A DNA stretch of 64,000 nucleotides from Carya illinoinensis (lineage: Eukaryota > Streptophyta > Magnoliopsida > Fagales > Juglandaceae), in assembly GCF_018687715.1 (NCBI RefSeq), contig NC_056759.1:3575501-3639500 (forward strand), given 5' to 3'. Both the position numbers and the translations under genes were made by a program. Position 1 is the stretch's first letter, and the number at the start of each line of letters is the position of its first letter. The notes under the pieces are model-generated. The model was not told where the DNA came from. It worked only from the letters and a program-made list of their open reading frames with translations, and did no database searches. This document shows positions 38,196-51,106 of this stretch, in pieces.

Positions 38196-40589
38196 CTAGT
38201 ACTCATCATCTTCATCTGTTCGTCGGGTGAATCTCCTCACAACAGCAGTTAAAGCACCAAGAAACAGAAACAGAGCAAAAACATCAAATCCACCTCCAAC
38301 GCCGACGGCAACACTCGGACCAGGTGCAAAGAAAGAAAATGGTGACCAACCCCAGCCACCGTAGAAAGGTACACCATAACCATAACCGTACCCACCAACT
38401 AAAGGTGGTGCAACTGGAGGATTGACGTAAATGTTGGTCCTGCCAAATGAACTTAATCATGTCAATAGACTGGTAGATGATATCTTGCCTAGAATTTTAT
38501 GCAGTTAAATTCTTAGATGGAAAATCAAAATTGGAAATGAAATCAAGTTAGAAAACCTAAAAGGAGCATTTTTTTAGTTCTTGGCCTCCATGCGTTTTTT
38601 ATACAAGAGAAGCCAATACAATATCCATTACAGGCCTAATGGACTTGGGACAAAAGTGATCCAGTATTGAATACTCAGTATCGTCAATAATGAAAGACAT
38701 GGTTGGTCGACTATGAGCACATCAACCATATCTTGAATTTGGCCCAATAGCATTTTATTGGTGCTCAAAGTAAGCAATCTCTTGTTGTTCTTTTTACATG
38801 TGAGGCAAAATATGTGGCTGTCACTTCATTGTATGTCAACGTCCTTTTTGATCGCAGAGTATGCTTAATCACAGGTACTTATATATAAAATAAAATAATA
38901 TGCTTAATCACATCAATGTTCAAGTTGATGGGTCTACAAACATTTTTCTTTGTAATATTCCACCTATTGATTCAGCAAAGAATCCAATCACTCGTGAAAG
39001 AAGCAAGCACTTAGATACATGATTCCACTTTATTAGAGATGTCAGCCTTTTTGTTCAAGACAGAAGATCACGCAGTTGGCTCCCTCACAATTAAGAGAAT
39101 GATGGGAAGGCAAAAATAACTGAATCTGGATTAGCAGGTTGTTGATGTTAATCCAATGAGTAATGTTATACACTACACTCTCGTCTTATTTTCATCCTAC
39201 TAAGTAAGATATGGTATATTTATCATCATTGGATGTTAAGGAAGCATTCAATAAATGATCATTCAATGGTGATAAATGTATCACATCTTACTTAATGAGA
39301 TGAAAGTAATATAGTAGCGTGGAGTATAGAAATTTCCTAATCCAATTCTTCTAAAAATGTTGAGATTTAGTTCAAATTGCTCGACACTGTCCCAGAAGTC
39401 AATTGAATGTCAACTTTATCTTATATGGTGTCAAATATACTTAGGAATAGTGTTGTTGTTGTTTAATATTTATACAGGATTAGTTTATTGTGGTTCTATT
39501 TAAATTCGTCCTTTAAAGTGGGTCAAGTTTGTCTTATCTTTGCGATCTAATATTAGTCCTATAAGAAATTGATTGATCTGTTGTACCATAGATATTAAGG
39601 TTATGAATCACCATCAGTGCGTACAACAACAATCAATAAAATTTCAGTTTTCCACCTACTTCTTTTGCCTCTGCCCTATCTTTCCCTATTCTTTATTGTG
39701 TTTGTCCCACTTTATTATCTCATTTATTATTAGTTTGTTTCTCTCTTTTCCCAATATTATTGGTCACTCAAATTTTGGAGGATGCCTTGGCTACTGTGGT
39801 TTCCCTCTGGCAGCAAGGAAATATTATCATGTTGCAAAATTCTATTCTTCCTGATGTACCTGTGCTAGCCAGCATTGTGGAGGATGTAAGAACAAAGTCT
39901 GCTAATAGGAACATCTGCGACAAGTCATAGAATAGCGCACAGAAAATGCATATGATATTATCAAGCACGTTCAGCTAACATCTATTGGAGTTATTTCTCA
40001 TCACAGTACCTTTCCTTGCTAAGAAAAAGTCCAGCACCTAGAATTATCCTTGTTACAAATAAGTTATAAAGGTACCAAAATCAATGGCCAAATTTAAATC
40101 AAAGAAACAGGACTGCAATTTCAAAATACCTAGAATTATTGTTGATTCTGGGGGCTGACCGAGGTGCTGATGGCCGGAAAGCCTGCCCGCCAACTCTTCC
40201 GCCAGTCTTGGCAGCAGATGCATCATGAACTGAGCCCAGTGTCAACACCCCAGCTGCCAGTGTTACTATGGCCAGCTTTCCCAACTGGTTCACACTCTTC
40301 CTGGGAAACCCAAATACCCAGCACACAATCTTCTCTCAGAAATGATTGCAAAAAGTAAAAACAGGGTAAAAAAGAGAATCGGAAAGCATAGAATTTCCAA
40401 TTGAAGGAACTACCAAAAAGTGTGCGATTTGGTTGGGTGACATTACCCTCGAGAGTCGTCGTGTTCATGAGGTGGGTATCTGCATGAGATTGTTTTAACA
40501 GGGTAGAGAATCTTTGTCCTTGGTTTGTGGGTCGGTGGAGAGCTGAGGGCGTTGGTGAGGAAACTTTGCTGAGATGATGCAATGGACAT
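38196..40589 (-). CDS. Small plastid-targeted Gly-rich membrane protein, 3 exons
   Basis: Exons 40589-40447, 40300-40130 and 38439-38196 join in phase (2/1, 2/1) to give 185 residues. An upstream in-frame ATG at 40652 would give 206. The N-terminus is Ser/Thr/Lys-rich without acidic residues (MSIASSQQSFLTNALSS), fitting a chloroplast transit peptide. Then come a hydrophobic stretch ending VHDASAA, a possible thylakoid-processing site, KTGGRVGGQAFRPSAPRSAP, a Gly/Tyr-rich segment (GGYGYGYGVPFYGGWGWSPF), a second hydrophobic helix (VFALFLFLGALTAVVRRF) and an acidic tail, DEDDEY. The layout resembles the N-terminal half of DUF1517 proteins such as FLAP1 of thylakoid/envelope membranes, but the DUF1517 body is absent. 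Function unknown; the resemblance is from memory. The 1.7-kb second intron holds a copia fragment and a MITE. Confidence 0.75.
38690..39075 (+). mobile_element. Ty1/copia RNase H remnant in an intron
   Basis: Reading SKQSLVVLFTCEAKYVAVTSL in pieces, then DSAKNPITRERSKHLDT and FHFIRDV, this is the end of a copia polyprotein (RNase H, motif SKKQ..V..STCEAEY and the RSKHIDxxxHFIR block). Frames are broken and the DNA between the two blocks is altered. It lies antisense in the intron of the 38196-40589 gene. No LTRs were seen. Confidence 0.7.
39167..39328. mobile_element. MITE with about 70-bp inverted ends
   Basis: The left arm (TATACACTAC, ATTTTCATC, TAAGTAAGAT, ATTTATCATCATTG) is mirrored by the right arm (CAATGGTGATAAAT, ATCTTACTTA, GATGAAAGT, GGAGTATA). 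The arms nearly meet, so the element folds back on itself. It lies in the same intron as the copia remnant. Confidence 0.7.
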
Positions 40590-40898
40590 GTTTGCCGTTG
40601 GATATAGCCTGTATCTAAATGCAGAATCGCTGTACTTGTGCTCCAACTCCAATTTTCAGTAGTAGTTTTCTGATAGATTTTTATTTTTGCGGTGACGTTG
40701 TTCTACTTGTGCACGGAACAATAGCCTCATCCTTTGCATGATCCTGAGTCTGCCGCTTGTAAAGATAGTAATGGCTAAAACTCATACAACCCGACCCCAC
40801 ATAGGTTGAGATTCGCAGGAGTAACATCTAGAAGTGCTTAAGAGAGTTTTGGCTCCTCATAAATTTCTTGATCGTTTTAATTAAGGAAAATATTTTAA

Positions 40899-41038
40899 TC
40901 ACAAATAAATTATATAAAAATAATTTTATAAATTAATATAATTTATTATGATTTATTAGATTATAAAATTATTATTAAATAAATCTAAGATAAAATTATA
41001 TTAATTTATAAAATTATTTTTATATGATTTATTTGTGA
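40899..41038. mobile_element. MITE, 46-bp near-perfect inverted ends
   Basis: The left end TCACAAATAAATTATATAAA continues to AATATAATTT. The right end is its reverse complement with a single mismatch over 46 bases. About 48 bp separate the arms. Located between the small plastid-protein gene and the HPT gene. Confidence 0.8.
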
Positions 41039-41075
41039 ATATAACACTACTCTTTAATTATAAAATATTAGATTA

Positions 41076-41281
41076 CGTTTGGTTACAGTTCAGGTGAGAT
41101 GAAATAAAATATTTTATTAAAAATTAAATAAAATTTTATTATAATATAATTTTTTAATATTAATTTTATTTTAAAATTTGAAAATATCGAATTATTTATT
41201 ATAATTTATATAAGTGTTTTAGAAAATTATAATAATTATATAAGATGAAATAAGATAATTTAATTTTGTTTAACCAAACCG
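41076..41281. mobile_element. Short AT-rich element with CGTTTGGTTA ends
   Basis: Starts CGTTTGGTTACAG and ends TTTAACCAAACCG (inward CGGTTTGGTTAAA). The interior is almost pure A/T. Looks like a MITE; no target duplication was found, so boundaries may be off by a few bases. Confidence 0.5.
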
Positions 41282-42118
41282 ACTAAATGTATATTGATTC
41301 TGTATGTATTAAAAATATACACATGCATTAACTAATATATCATTAGAGTACTAACATTACGTAGTAATTAGATTGTAAGATATATTTTACTATAAAATAG
41401 ATATCACATATCCCATCAATTTATTTTTACAAAATCTTTTAATAGATTTAACATTTTACAAAAATAAACTATAAAATAATATTAGATACAATCGTAATGT
41501 ATAGAATGCACAAATATAACATAATCATTTTTAAAAATAATTAAATCTATTGTTACAAAATTTATTTTTAATTTAAAAAAGATTACAAACTTCCACACAC
41601 TGTACACGATTATATCATTTGCCTCTTATTTCCAGCCTTTCCGGCTTTCCGTAATTAAAATGCGGGCATATGCTTCCACGCCTTGCATGACCATGTGGGC
41701 TTGTCGGACCAAAGTCAAAAAGATTTCACCGGATCTAAAAATATATAAACTGAATTATAAAATATTTATCTAATTTATGGGACAAAAATAAATGTTGAAA
41801 AAAATATTAAATTTGCCATTTAAGGCATGGGAAGAGCAAGCTGGCGTTAAGTAAGGCATGCAAATGTGCCGTCCGTTGGGTAATTATCATCTCACAAATA
41901 GATAATATGATATTGAGGGCAAAACTAGTTCAAGAGAACAAATAGATAATGCGATATCGGAATGCCAATGGAGTTTCCAAGATGCATTTTTCCCAGATCC
42001 CAGAACATGACTCTCCCTAAAGATGGCATGATATCTTGCATACATCCCATACAACTTCGTAGCCATAAAACACATTTCAGCAATGAACCCCGTTCATTCT
42101 CAAAAGTTTTCCACATCC
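41282..42118. other. AT-rich spacer and HPT 3' UTR
   Basis: No gene in 41282-41880. The last 230 bases are probably 3' UTR of the minus-strand HPT gene. Confidence 0.5.
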
Positions 42119-45100
42119 TCACCTCACAAGTGGAATGAGTAAATACTCAGCATAGAAGAGCTGCAAAAAGAAACAAGATATCCTATGATTAAGAAGAAAA
42201 TAACGGAGCGAAATTAAATCGTTTCCAAGGTGCATACGCTACTAAATGCCTACTAACATGTGTAAACAGGACCATGGTCTTAGCTAGAGTCGGCTCATGT
42301 TAATCTAGCAGGTTTGAGGAGGGTTCGATATGCGATCAAGTTTGCTAACAGTTCATATTTATCGGTACACCACACTAGCAAAATGCCAAAAATGATTTGT
42401 ATAACCCAAATGTTGAAAGCTTTTTTACCCTCTACTGAGTAAGCAATCAGTAAATATAGGTTGGGTAGCATCTAGTCCTTACAGATCTGAGAATCAAACT
42501 CATTCAGTCAGCATTTGCCAGTCTTCTTCTTCTTCTTCTTATTATTATTATGTTAAGAGATGGCAACCAGGTTTTAATTAACATACCGTGGAGAAATACC
42601 TTTCCTGGCCTTATGAAAATAGGTTATATGATTGAAAATTTAAGTGTTGATAGATAATACTAGCGTCCCAACTATGTGGTTGACCATACAAAGGGGCCCC
42701 TGCACAGGAACAGAACAGAAATGGCTGAGTCTTTGGTATAATAAAAGGTAGCACAAGTTACCTTCCAAATAAACATGTAGAAAGATGTGATTGCAGCTTT
42801 GTTGCTCAGATCAAAAGATTTGGCACGTCTCCAAAGGGTTGTAGCCAAAATTGCATGTCCCAAAACCTGAATCAAAGCAAAGATAGAATACCACATCAAT
42901 ACAACTTGGTATATTGTTCAGTCACTTTTGTTGCTTCGTGCAATAATTATGCAGCATGCGAGGGGAAAAAATTGGATCATACTCATAAATCTTAGTATTT
43001 TCTTCTTTTTTTATGAGCATAACCATCACTCTTTTCAGTTACAATGCAGTTCTGAGATATAGAGTAGTTTTAGCCGTGTTTTCCAATATTTCACCGCTTT
43101 CTGCATTTAGAATCAAAGAGAGGGGAGAAACCAAGCCATGCAATAAACTCAAGAGGAATAAAGATTGTATATACCCTATAGATCATGGAACTTGCAAAAC
43201 TGAACAGATTACCGTGATGACTCTACTCCAGAGGCAGCAAGATGATAGTCCCACTAAAAGAGCAACGCCATAAGCCATTTCAAGGAGTGCAATGCAAATC
43301 CAAAATACCTGGCCAATGTAAATCAGGAACAACCAATGGAAAAGATAGCACTTACAAGCTCCTACAAGATTTTGCACTTAAGGAACATGTTTCTTATTGA
43401 AAACTAACCCGCTTTTGACCCAAATGCACTGAAAAAGAGCGGATGCCATATATCTTATCTCCATCAATATCGGGTATGTCCTACCACCAAATCCAACAGT
43501 TAAAACTGAATGTAATACTTCAAGATATATTGGATTGAAAAAATACAAACTTGAAATTTAAATTTATCTACACTTATAATACACCCTTCTTAAAACAGGA
43601 TATGAGCTTTTACCTTGAATAATGCTATAACAACCGAAAAAAAGCTCATGAATGCAGTTGCGAAAATCAGTGGCCTTGAAAAGACAGCAGGTCTTTTGTA
43701 TACATGGGTCTGGAAATGGAACGAGAATTAGTAACCAAACAATGGAAGCGCATCAAAATACACAGAAAAGATGATCTGAGCTAATTTGCCTTTTCTTTCT
43801 AGTTGTCAGGTATCAGTTGCTATTTTTTGTTTTGAGGTAATTGCCTGTGTGACGGACCAGGTATTGCATGAGATGGTGCAAGATTACAACTGGACTTGAA
43901 ATAATAATAGATAAACCTGAATATGTAGAAAAAATGCAAGCTGAACAATCACCGCCCGCACAACCACGATGCACATTGCAGCAACTACTGCAAATCTCTT
44001 CCATCTCAATAGGGGCAACTAAAATCAAAGAATATTTTCAAATAACAGCATGTTGTAATAGCAAATACCATCAATGGAAATTTTCCCAAGATGCAAGTAG
44101 TAACTAAACAAATGGAGCTGAAAAATAATTAAGGATTATCGTCTCGAAAAACGAACTTCAATTAATATATCACCATATCAAGCCATCCGATTACCTTTCC
44201 CAACTAAAACTACTAAAAGTCCCTTAACCAGAACCAAACATTTTCTCTTCTTTGTGTCGGTTTCTGATCTAAAATGGAACCATGTGTCACGCAGTGAGCA
44301 CTCTCCTTTGGCATTTGCTGCAGAGGATTCTGCAGTATGATGTTTACAAGCACTTTTTGTTTTTTGTTTTTTTGTTTTTATAAGTAATGCATGCTAGCTC
44401 TTTAGGGTCTCTTTCATACGTTACCCATTGATTTGGGTCATATTCCTTCAGCAATATCTAATAAATTATCTGCTCATTGAAAATAAGAGTTGGTTTTTTT
44501 TTTTCTTTTTTTCTTTCTAGGCGACAGGGAGGCAAATCAAGCTCAGATCTCACCCCCGAGGTACAGGGGTCATTGCCATTGGCCAAAGACCACTGGAAAA
44601 ATGAAGTTTTGGTTACAAACACAGATGTATATGGTAATATGCTCATGCCTTGTACATGTGAACGGGTTGAGAATAACATATATGCTGGATTCTTTTGCAC
44701 GTTTTCACTCTAAATTTTGGAGAAGCGGTTTATTTCTGATATTTATTCCTACAAGAGAATGAATGCGTCAGTAGAAAAAATTTATTTTGGCTCAGGGTAT
44801 AGATACACATCATATCAGAGTAACACAACTGCACCATACAGCTATATGAGGAGTTCAAAATCAAATCATTCATATGCGAGCAAAACCAACTCACATCTAT
44901 CGAATAAGCAGTTCCAAGTAAAAAACTGATGACGAGAGCCCAAAACAATGGCCATGAACCAACAATCCATCCAAGCCAAAAACTCTGTTAGAAAAGAAAG
45001 GAGATAATAAGCATGCATTCAGTCAAGAATCTAGATCAATGCTTGAAATTTTCAAGACCATGGAAAATGTATCCTGAATAATGGAATAAAGAGAGGAATC

Positions 45101-47228
45101 ACAAAATTTTACCTATTCAAAATGAAAATTCAGGAGTATTCTAGTAGACTGTGAATTACATTTAAAAATATATGGGGCACCAACCTATTTCCTTGACATC
45201 TTTTAATTAGTAGTTTGGTCTCTACAAGTTCTGCATTAATCTTATTCAATATACTTTATTAAATGATGTTTACTCAAATAAAAGTTCCCTATTTATTCAA
45301 CATACAACTTAAACATTCCAATTGAACATATTTCCAATATTAATGAAAAGAAAATTGTTTTATAAAAGGTTTCATAACCTGTACCAAATGAAGAGAGCTG
45401 TGAACAAAAAATAACTTTTAATACCAGAATGGAGAAAGACGTCACAATCATGACACCGGTTGCAACTGAATATTCCCCTGATGCTAATGGAAGATATGGC
45501 TTGTTAACCTGAAATGAAACAACACGGTATAGAAATAGAATTTGACAGTCCCCATATGCTCCATGTATATTTTTTCCAGATATGAAATTCCAAGTAAGGT
45601 ACAAAGAGTTTGAGGGAGAGAAGTGGGGTGGGAGAGGGGGTTATTTGAATGAACATATAGGTAAATTAGCTAGACTATGTTATCAGCTGGATATATGGTC
45701 TACAAGGAAATATCCTCCATTTTAATCACTGCAAATGATGGACCCTGGCCAGTACTTTCAGACAATAGTATCTTTCTCTGTCCTTAGGCTGCACAATGTT
45801 TGTTTCTTCATCATTGAAGTCACTGCAATGCTTTCAGTAGGATTCACTCATAAAACCTACCTTGTCTATATCAATGTCAGATAACTGATTCAGACCAACA
45901 ATGTAAATGTTCATTAATAGAGCAGCAACCACGGCCTGAAAAGCAATACAAAGGTTTAAGATAATTAAAGGTATACATGTAATGTTCAAGTTGATATGAT
46001 ATTTGAGGCATCACCTCCACTACCCCAGTGAAAAACAATGGAGATATATCTGAGAGCCTCTCGACTGCAAGGAGAGAAACTGACATTATGCTTAATGCCT
46101 GCTGACAGAAAAGAAAAATTAAAGCCTCTCCCAAAATTGAAAAAGACAAAATGAAGAAGAAAGAAAAAATAAATTCTTGAACCAATTAGATTCTGTATTA
46201 ATTTTCAAGAACAGTTCCTTGTAATACTATCGACTTTCACTTAACTGTGCCTATGACCGTGTGTGGACGAGAAAACCGGTAAAAAGCAGCTAAGGAGTTT
46301 TTTAATGAGTCCCAAATGCTTTTTGGTTTATAAGCTTCAGGCTTGGACTCCAGAGGGTATCCAGAGGCTGCATTCACCAAGCATGTTTTATCATGCCTCT
46401 TGTAAAATTTAGTTCTTTCCTCAAAGCTTCTGATACTTTGCTCTAAAAGATGCTGCTGAGACCTGATGTCTGACTGTCTCTCCAGAATGTTACGTGCTCC
46501 GCATCTTGAAAACTTGACTACTAAATGAGATCCTACACTAACAGAAATTGGAATGGTAACACATCCTGGACTGAACCGAAAAGGGCATATTATAAATTAA
46601 TTCCAAAAGAAAAAAATATGACGAACGAACACACACACACATTCTTGAGATTTGGGGTCATACTTGGGATGAAAGCCTTCTGAAATCTATCAGCCCGTTC
46701 TCTCCCACCTGCTAATTATTGCAAATTTACAATCATATAATGCATCATATATACGTACCAAGTAACATCTGTACACTGATAATATCTCTAAGAATATAAT
46801 TGGCAATCCATGCATGCATGTATATATATATATTAACATTAACATATATATACATTCTTTATAAAAGGTGAGAAATGCCCAGATTATAAACAGCAGCTTG
46901 CTCTTCTTCTTCTTCCTTTTTTTTATCCTTTCCTAGAATACCGAAGTCAAAACGTGTGACAGCGTGAAAACAGAAGAAGCAAGGCCGCAAGAGAGAGAGC
47001 TACACGTAGTGACACGGTTAAAGCAAATCCAAAGCATCTAAAACCCAGTCAGGCAGAATGCCACAAACCCCCTCAAAAAAAAAAAAAAAAACACAAAATT
47101 TGAAGACATGTAAATTCAAGATTCAAAAATCAATCCATTGTTAACAAGAAGTGAACACAAATGATCACGTACGTACCAATACCAAGTGAAGAAGGTCTTG
47201 GGAAGGACCCAATAAGCATCGAATCCAT
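42119..47228 (-). CDS. VTE2: Homogentisate phytyltransferase, 12 exons, complete
   Basis: UbiA prenyltransferase of the plastid envelope joining homogentisate and phytyl diphosphate to 2-methyl-6-phytylbenzoquinol, the committed tocopherol (vitamin E) step. Exons: 47228-47177, 46565-46246, 46098-46015, 45935-45861, 45508-45425, 44984-44895, 44018-43917, 43709-43614, 43480-43409, 43308-43213, 42866-42762, 42160-42119. All borders are GT-AG, phases match, and the product is 405 residues. Residues 1-95 are a transit peptide and spacer starting [14 protein letters not shown]. Prenyl-diphosphate/Mg motifs are N168QLSDIDID176 and D302IPDIDGD309. Other blocks are [43 protein letters not shown] and the C-terminus [12 protein letters not shown]; multiple membrane helices. 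Homogentisate solanesyltransferase and legume flavonoid prenyltransferases are relatives, but sequence throughout is VTE2-1 type. Confidence 0.95.
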
Positions 47229-49610
47229 TTTTAGATCTTGAATCAAGAAAGAGGCATGCAAAAGCTCGAAACCTATCTACCTCTCTCAAGGAACAAAAAT
47301 GGGAGGTGATATTAAGGGCCTGATTAATGAGTTTAACAAAATGGTGACATTGAGAAATACTACGGTTAAGCTTACTGATTCTATATATGTATGTAAATAT
47401 GACAAGACGTGGCCATGTACGTATGGGAGCACGTGGCGGCCACTTCGTTTCAGCCTACTTTGTATAGAATTTTCCATAAAGTTATAAACTCATAGCCACG
47501 TCCGTCCTTTTTCCCTCTTTGTTTTGCACGACTGTTTTACTTTTTCCGTAAATAATAAAAGCAAGTTATACCGAGATAGAGAGTTAAGGGATGCGTGATT
47601 TATGGCTACTCCGTTACTTTGTCACACTTCTTACGGAAAATATACCAATTTTGTTTGAATTTATAGGCTTCGATTGAGATATTTTAGCTATTTTTAATTA
47701 AATAATAAATATGATAGGACTCATCTTCTATATCCATTGTTTTAAAACATCTGCTAGTTTAAATAGTAAAATGTCGCTAAAATGTTCTATTATTATTTAT
47801 TATTTTATTATTATTTTTATATATTTTTTATTATTTTATATTAGTATTCAATATTTTTTACTATTTTTTCATTATTATATACAGAATATTTAAAATCATC
47901 TTATTACTCAAACGCAATCTAAATTTAATTTGAAACTTAAGAGTTGAGAGTAATTTGATACTCATCTTAAAAACATAATAATATTGATGGTATTAGACTA
48001 ATGAAAGGGAGTTCTCAATTTGATCTAAAAGCCTCGCAATTCATTTGACATCTTAAACATTTTATCTTTTAATCTAAAGTTGTTAATGATATTAAAAAAT
48101 AAATAAAAAATATGTCTCTCACATGTTTAAGATGATAATTTAATTAATTGGGGAGGATAAAAATTTTTCAATATTACGAGAAAATCATTATTTTATTATT
48201 TATAAAAAAAATCCTATTTATCACTATTTATATTACATATCAACATATAATTTATTTATTTTATTCTTTTATTTAAACATATATATTTACATGTATATAG
48301 CAGTTTTGAGCCTTTGTTGGACTTGTGATGGATTTTCATTATTGATTGGTATTTCAAGAATTTTACGTACAGTTATTTTTTATAGATTTTTATATATTTT
48401 TTATATAATTAATCAAATTAATTATTTTATATTAAAAAGTGATATAAATAATCATATTAATAAAATATATAAAAATAATTATATATAAGAGAACTATTTC
48501 CACCGTCCAAAGACACAGTTATCATTGATGCATATTACCCCCGAGATCGAGTGATGCTGATTGCTGACCCCTCGACCCTCGATTAAAAACAAGCATGGTA
48601 TTTACATACCGAATTAAATGATAAATGTCTTTTGAATGTAACTTGAGTTTACATACCGAATTAATTTATAAAAACATTTTACAAAATTAAATTTATAAAT
48701 AGTATAAAATAAATATAACATGTAGCAAGAAATCATGCCAATATAACTGCAGTACTTATATTTTTCCATTCACTTGTAAATATGATTTTTCCTGTTTTTA
48801 TGGTCTATTTGGATCTAACAAGCTTAAAATCATGGAGATAAGGAGATGCATTTGAGTAGAATAATTCAACTAGTTTAAAAAATAAAAAATAAAATATAGT
48901 GTGTGATATATAGAAATGATAAAAGTGAATTATAAAAAATAAATTTAAATTGTTAATAAACTTGAAATGACTTGTCAAATGTAATATTATCATTATTGTA
49001 CTCTAAAATGAATTGCCACGTCATGTCAAATAATTTTTATAATTACTTTATATATCTATTAGTTTCCATTCCAATACGCCATGAAAAAATATTTGAGTTT
49101 GATGATTAAATTTTTAATTACTTTGTACTGTCTGTAAATTTGGCAAGAAAATGATACAAGATAAATAAATTTGTATTTGATATAAATGAATTTTGATTAA
49201 AATAAATTGACCTAATAAGATATGATTAATAAATAGGTTAATTGTTGGTCAACTCGTAAAATTCACAATTAACCTATATAACACATATAAGTTATATTTT
49301 TAAATTTTATAAATGTTTAGTTTTATGTGTCTTTTTAATTGATGAGAATATGTTATATTAATACTACTTATACCTCGAACTATTAATTTTTTTTGGTTAA
49401 TGCGTAGTTTTATTTTATGAGAATTTAGTTTCTTTTGTAACTTATTGGTTTGAATATTGATAAAACGTTTTATCATGAATTCAATTGTAATTGTAAATTA
49501 TTTATATAATTTTCCTTTTATTATATATGAAGTTATATTATTTAGGTTAAAAATAAATATAAGGGTTAGTTCAATCCATTTATAAGGAATATGTTAAACA
49601 TGTTTAAGCG
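47229..49610. other. HPT upstream region and AT-rich intergenic DNA
   Basis: About 200 bases next to the HPT start hold its 5' UTR. Beyond 47.6 kb the DNA is extremely A/T-rich, with short palindromes (for example 48380-48490) but no gene recognised. Confidence 0.45.
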
Positions 49611-49618
49611 AGTTAAAG
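49611..49618. repeat. 8-bp target duplication, left
   Basis: AGTTAAAG, repeated exactly at 50444-50451 on the other side of the hAT element. Confidence 0.85.
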
Positions 49619-49888
49619 TAGGGGTGAAAACCGACATATCGGTTTCGGTTTTGGACAAAAACCAAGACCGAACCGATGGGGTGAAACATCTGAAAATCTC
49701 GACCGAAACCGGCCGGAGAAGGGGAGGAAACCGTCGTCCTCGGTCTCGGCGTAACTCCGGTCGGTTCGTCGGCGTCGTCGGTGGCTGTGTGCGCTGTGAG
49801 AGAGAGCGAGAGACCACGGTGACTGCGTGGCTGGCGAGAGAGAGAGATACGAAGAAGAAGAAGAAAAAGACGAAGAGAGAGAGAAAAA

Positions 49889-49976
<88 letters not shown>

Positions 49977-50443
49977 GAGCGGCGGCTGGTGAGACAGAGA
50001 GATACGAAGAAGAAGAAGAAAAAGAAGACGAAGGGAAGAAGAACGGCGCTGTGTTAACCCTAGGGTTAAACGGCGCCGTTCCTTTTATTATTTTTTTCAA
50101 CTACTGAGTCCTAAAACGACGCCGTTTCACTTAAGTTTAAGTTAAACGGCGCCGTTCCATAGGTGATGTTTTTAATGCACAGGATTTAAACGGCACCGTT
50201 CCACTTAAATGAGTGAAACGGCGCCGTTTAGATAAGTAATATTTTCAAAAAAAATATAAATAATATAGTCGGCCGGTTCAGCGGTTTTTCCCTGGGCGAA
50301 CCCCGAACCGAACCGGCCGACGTCGGTTTGGCTTAAATCCTACCGCCGGCCGACCGGTTCTCTGACGGTTTCAGCCGGTTCCGTGCGGCGGCGGCCGGTC
50401 TGATCGGTTCCGGCCGGTTTGTCGGTTTTTCTGTACAGCCCTG
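49619..50443. mobile_element. Non-autonomous hAT element, 825 bp
   Basis: Ends TAGGGGTGAAAACCGAC and, inward from the right, CAGGGCTGTACAGAAAAACC, both of the hAT YAGGGNTG type, flanked by the 8-bp duplication AGTTAAAG. The interior holds CCGGTT/AACCGG-rich subterminal DNA, a (GA)n run at 49894-49967 and five copies of an AAACGGCGCCGTT palindrome between 50068 and 50229. No transposase frame: long open frames here come from the (GA)n and CG-rich repeats. Confidence 0.88.
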
Positions 50444-50451
50444 AGTTAAAG
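50444..50451. repeat. 8-bp target duplication, right
   Basis: AGTTAAAG, identical to 49611-49618. Confidence 0.85.
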
Positions 50452-50568
50452 CATTAGCCATTTGCCCATGCAAGTTCAAATTAAAAGCAAATGTGAGAAA
50501 AACCTCGTGCATTGACTTAGCTATATTGGGAACGTTTGACATATGGAAAAGTATTGGGAGCAGCCTCT

Positions 50569-51106
50569 GCACACCTTAGGTGTCATAGTGTAAAATGACC
50601 AAAAACACCCCACAACAAAACCTCTCCTCTCTCTACCCATGTGTCGCCCAAGCCCCCCTGCCCCCGCCCTTCCTCTACGCCCACCCCCACCACAACCCCG
50701 CGTCGGCATCCTCTCCCCCACCCCCACCCGGCGTCCATCTAGGCCAAATGAGAGATGCGATGGAGAGGGAAGAGAGGGTTGCCGTGACTTGAGTTCGACG
50801 GTGGGGGTTGCTGGGAGGTCGTGGGGCTCGGTGGTGGTGGCTGGGCTGGCGTACGGCGGCGGCATGGTGACTAAGACCCATTTATGGAGAGGAGAGGGGG
50901 GGCTGCGCGTGGGGGCTGCCGTGGACAGTCGAAGGTGATTGGAGGGTCGCCGGTGTGAGGGAGAGCTGGTGAAGTGGTCGATGGCGCTGCAGGTGGCGCA
51001 CGGCGGGGTTGGGTGAGTTGAGAGAGGGAATTGGGTAGGGGAGGGAAAAACGACGACGCCGGCTGTGTTCAAAAAAAGAAAAAAAAAATTTACACGTAAG
51101 GTGTGC
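50569..51106. mobile_element. GC-rich element with 15-bp inverted ends
   Basis: GCACACCTTAGGTGT at 50569-50583 is mirrored at 51092-51106 (ACACGTAAGGTGTGC) with one mismatch. The 538-bp body is strikingly GC-rich (CCCCC and GGTGG runs) in a surrounding of AT-rich DNA. Open frames on both strands are Pro/Arg/Gly-rich and match no family I know. A non-autonomous DNA transposon is likely; no target duplication was identified. Confidence 0.5.

Noticed and set aside
49591..50100. Open frames of 133 and 168 residues in the GA-rich stretch
   Set aside because: Composed of ERERER or SLSLSL from (GA)n inside the hAT element.
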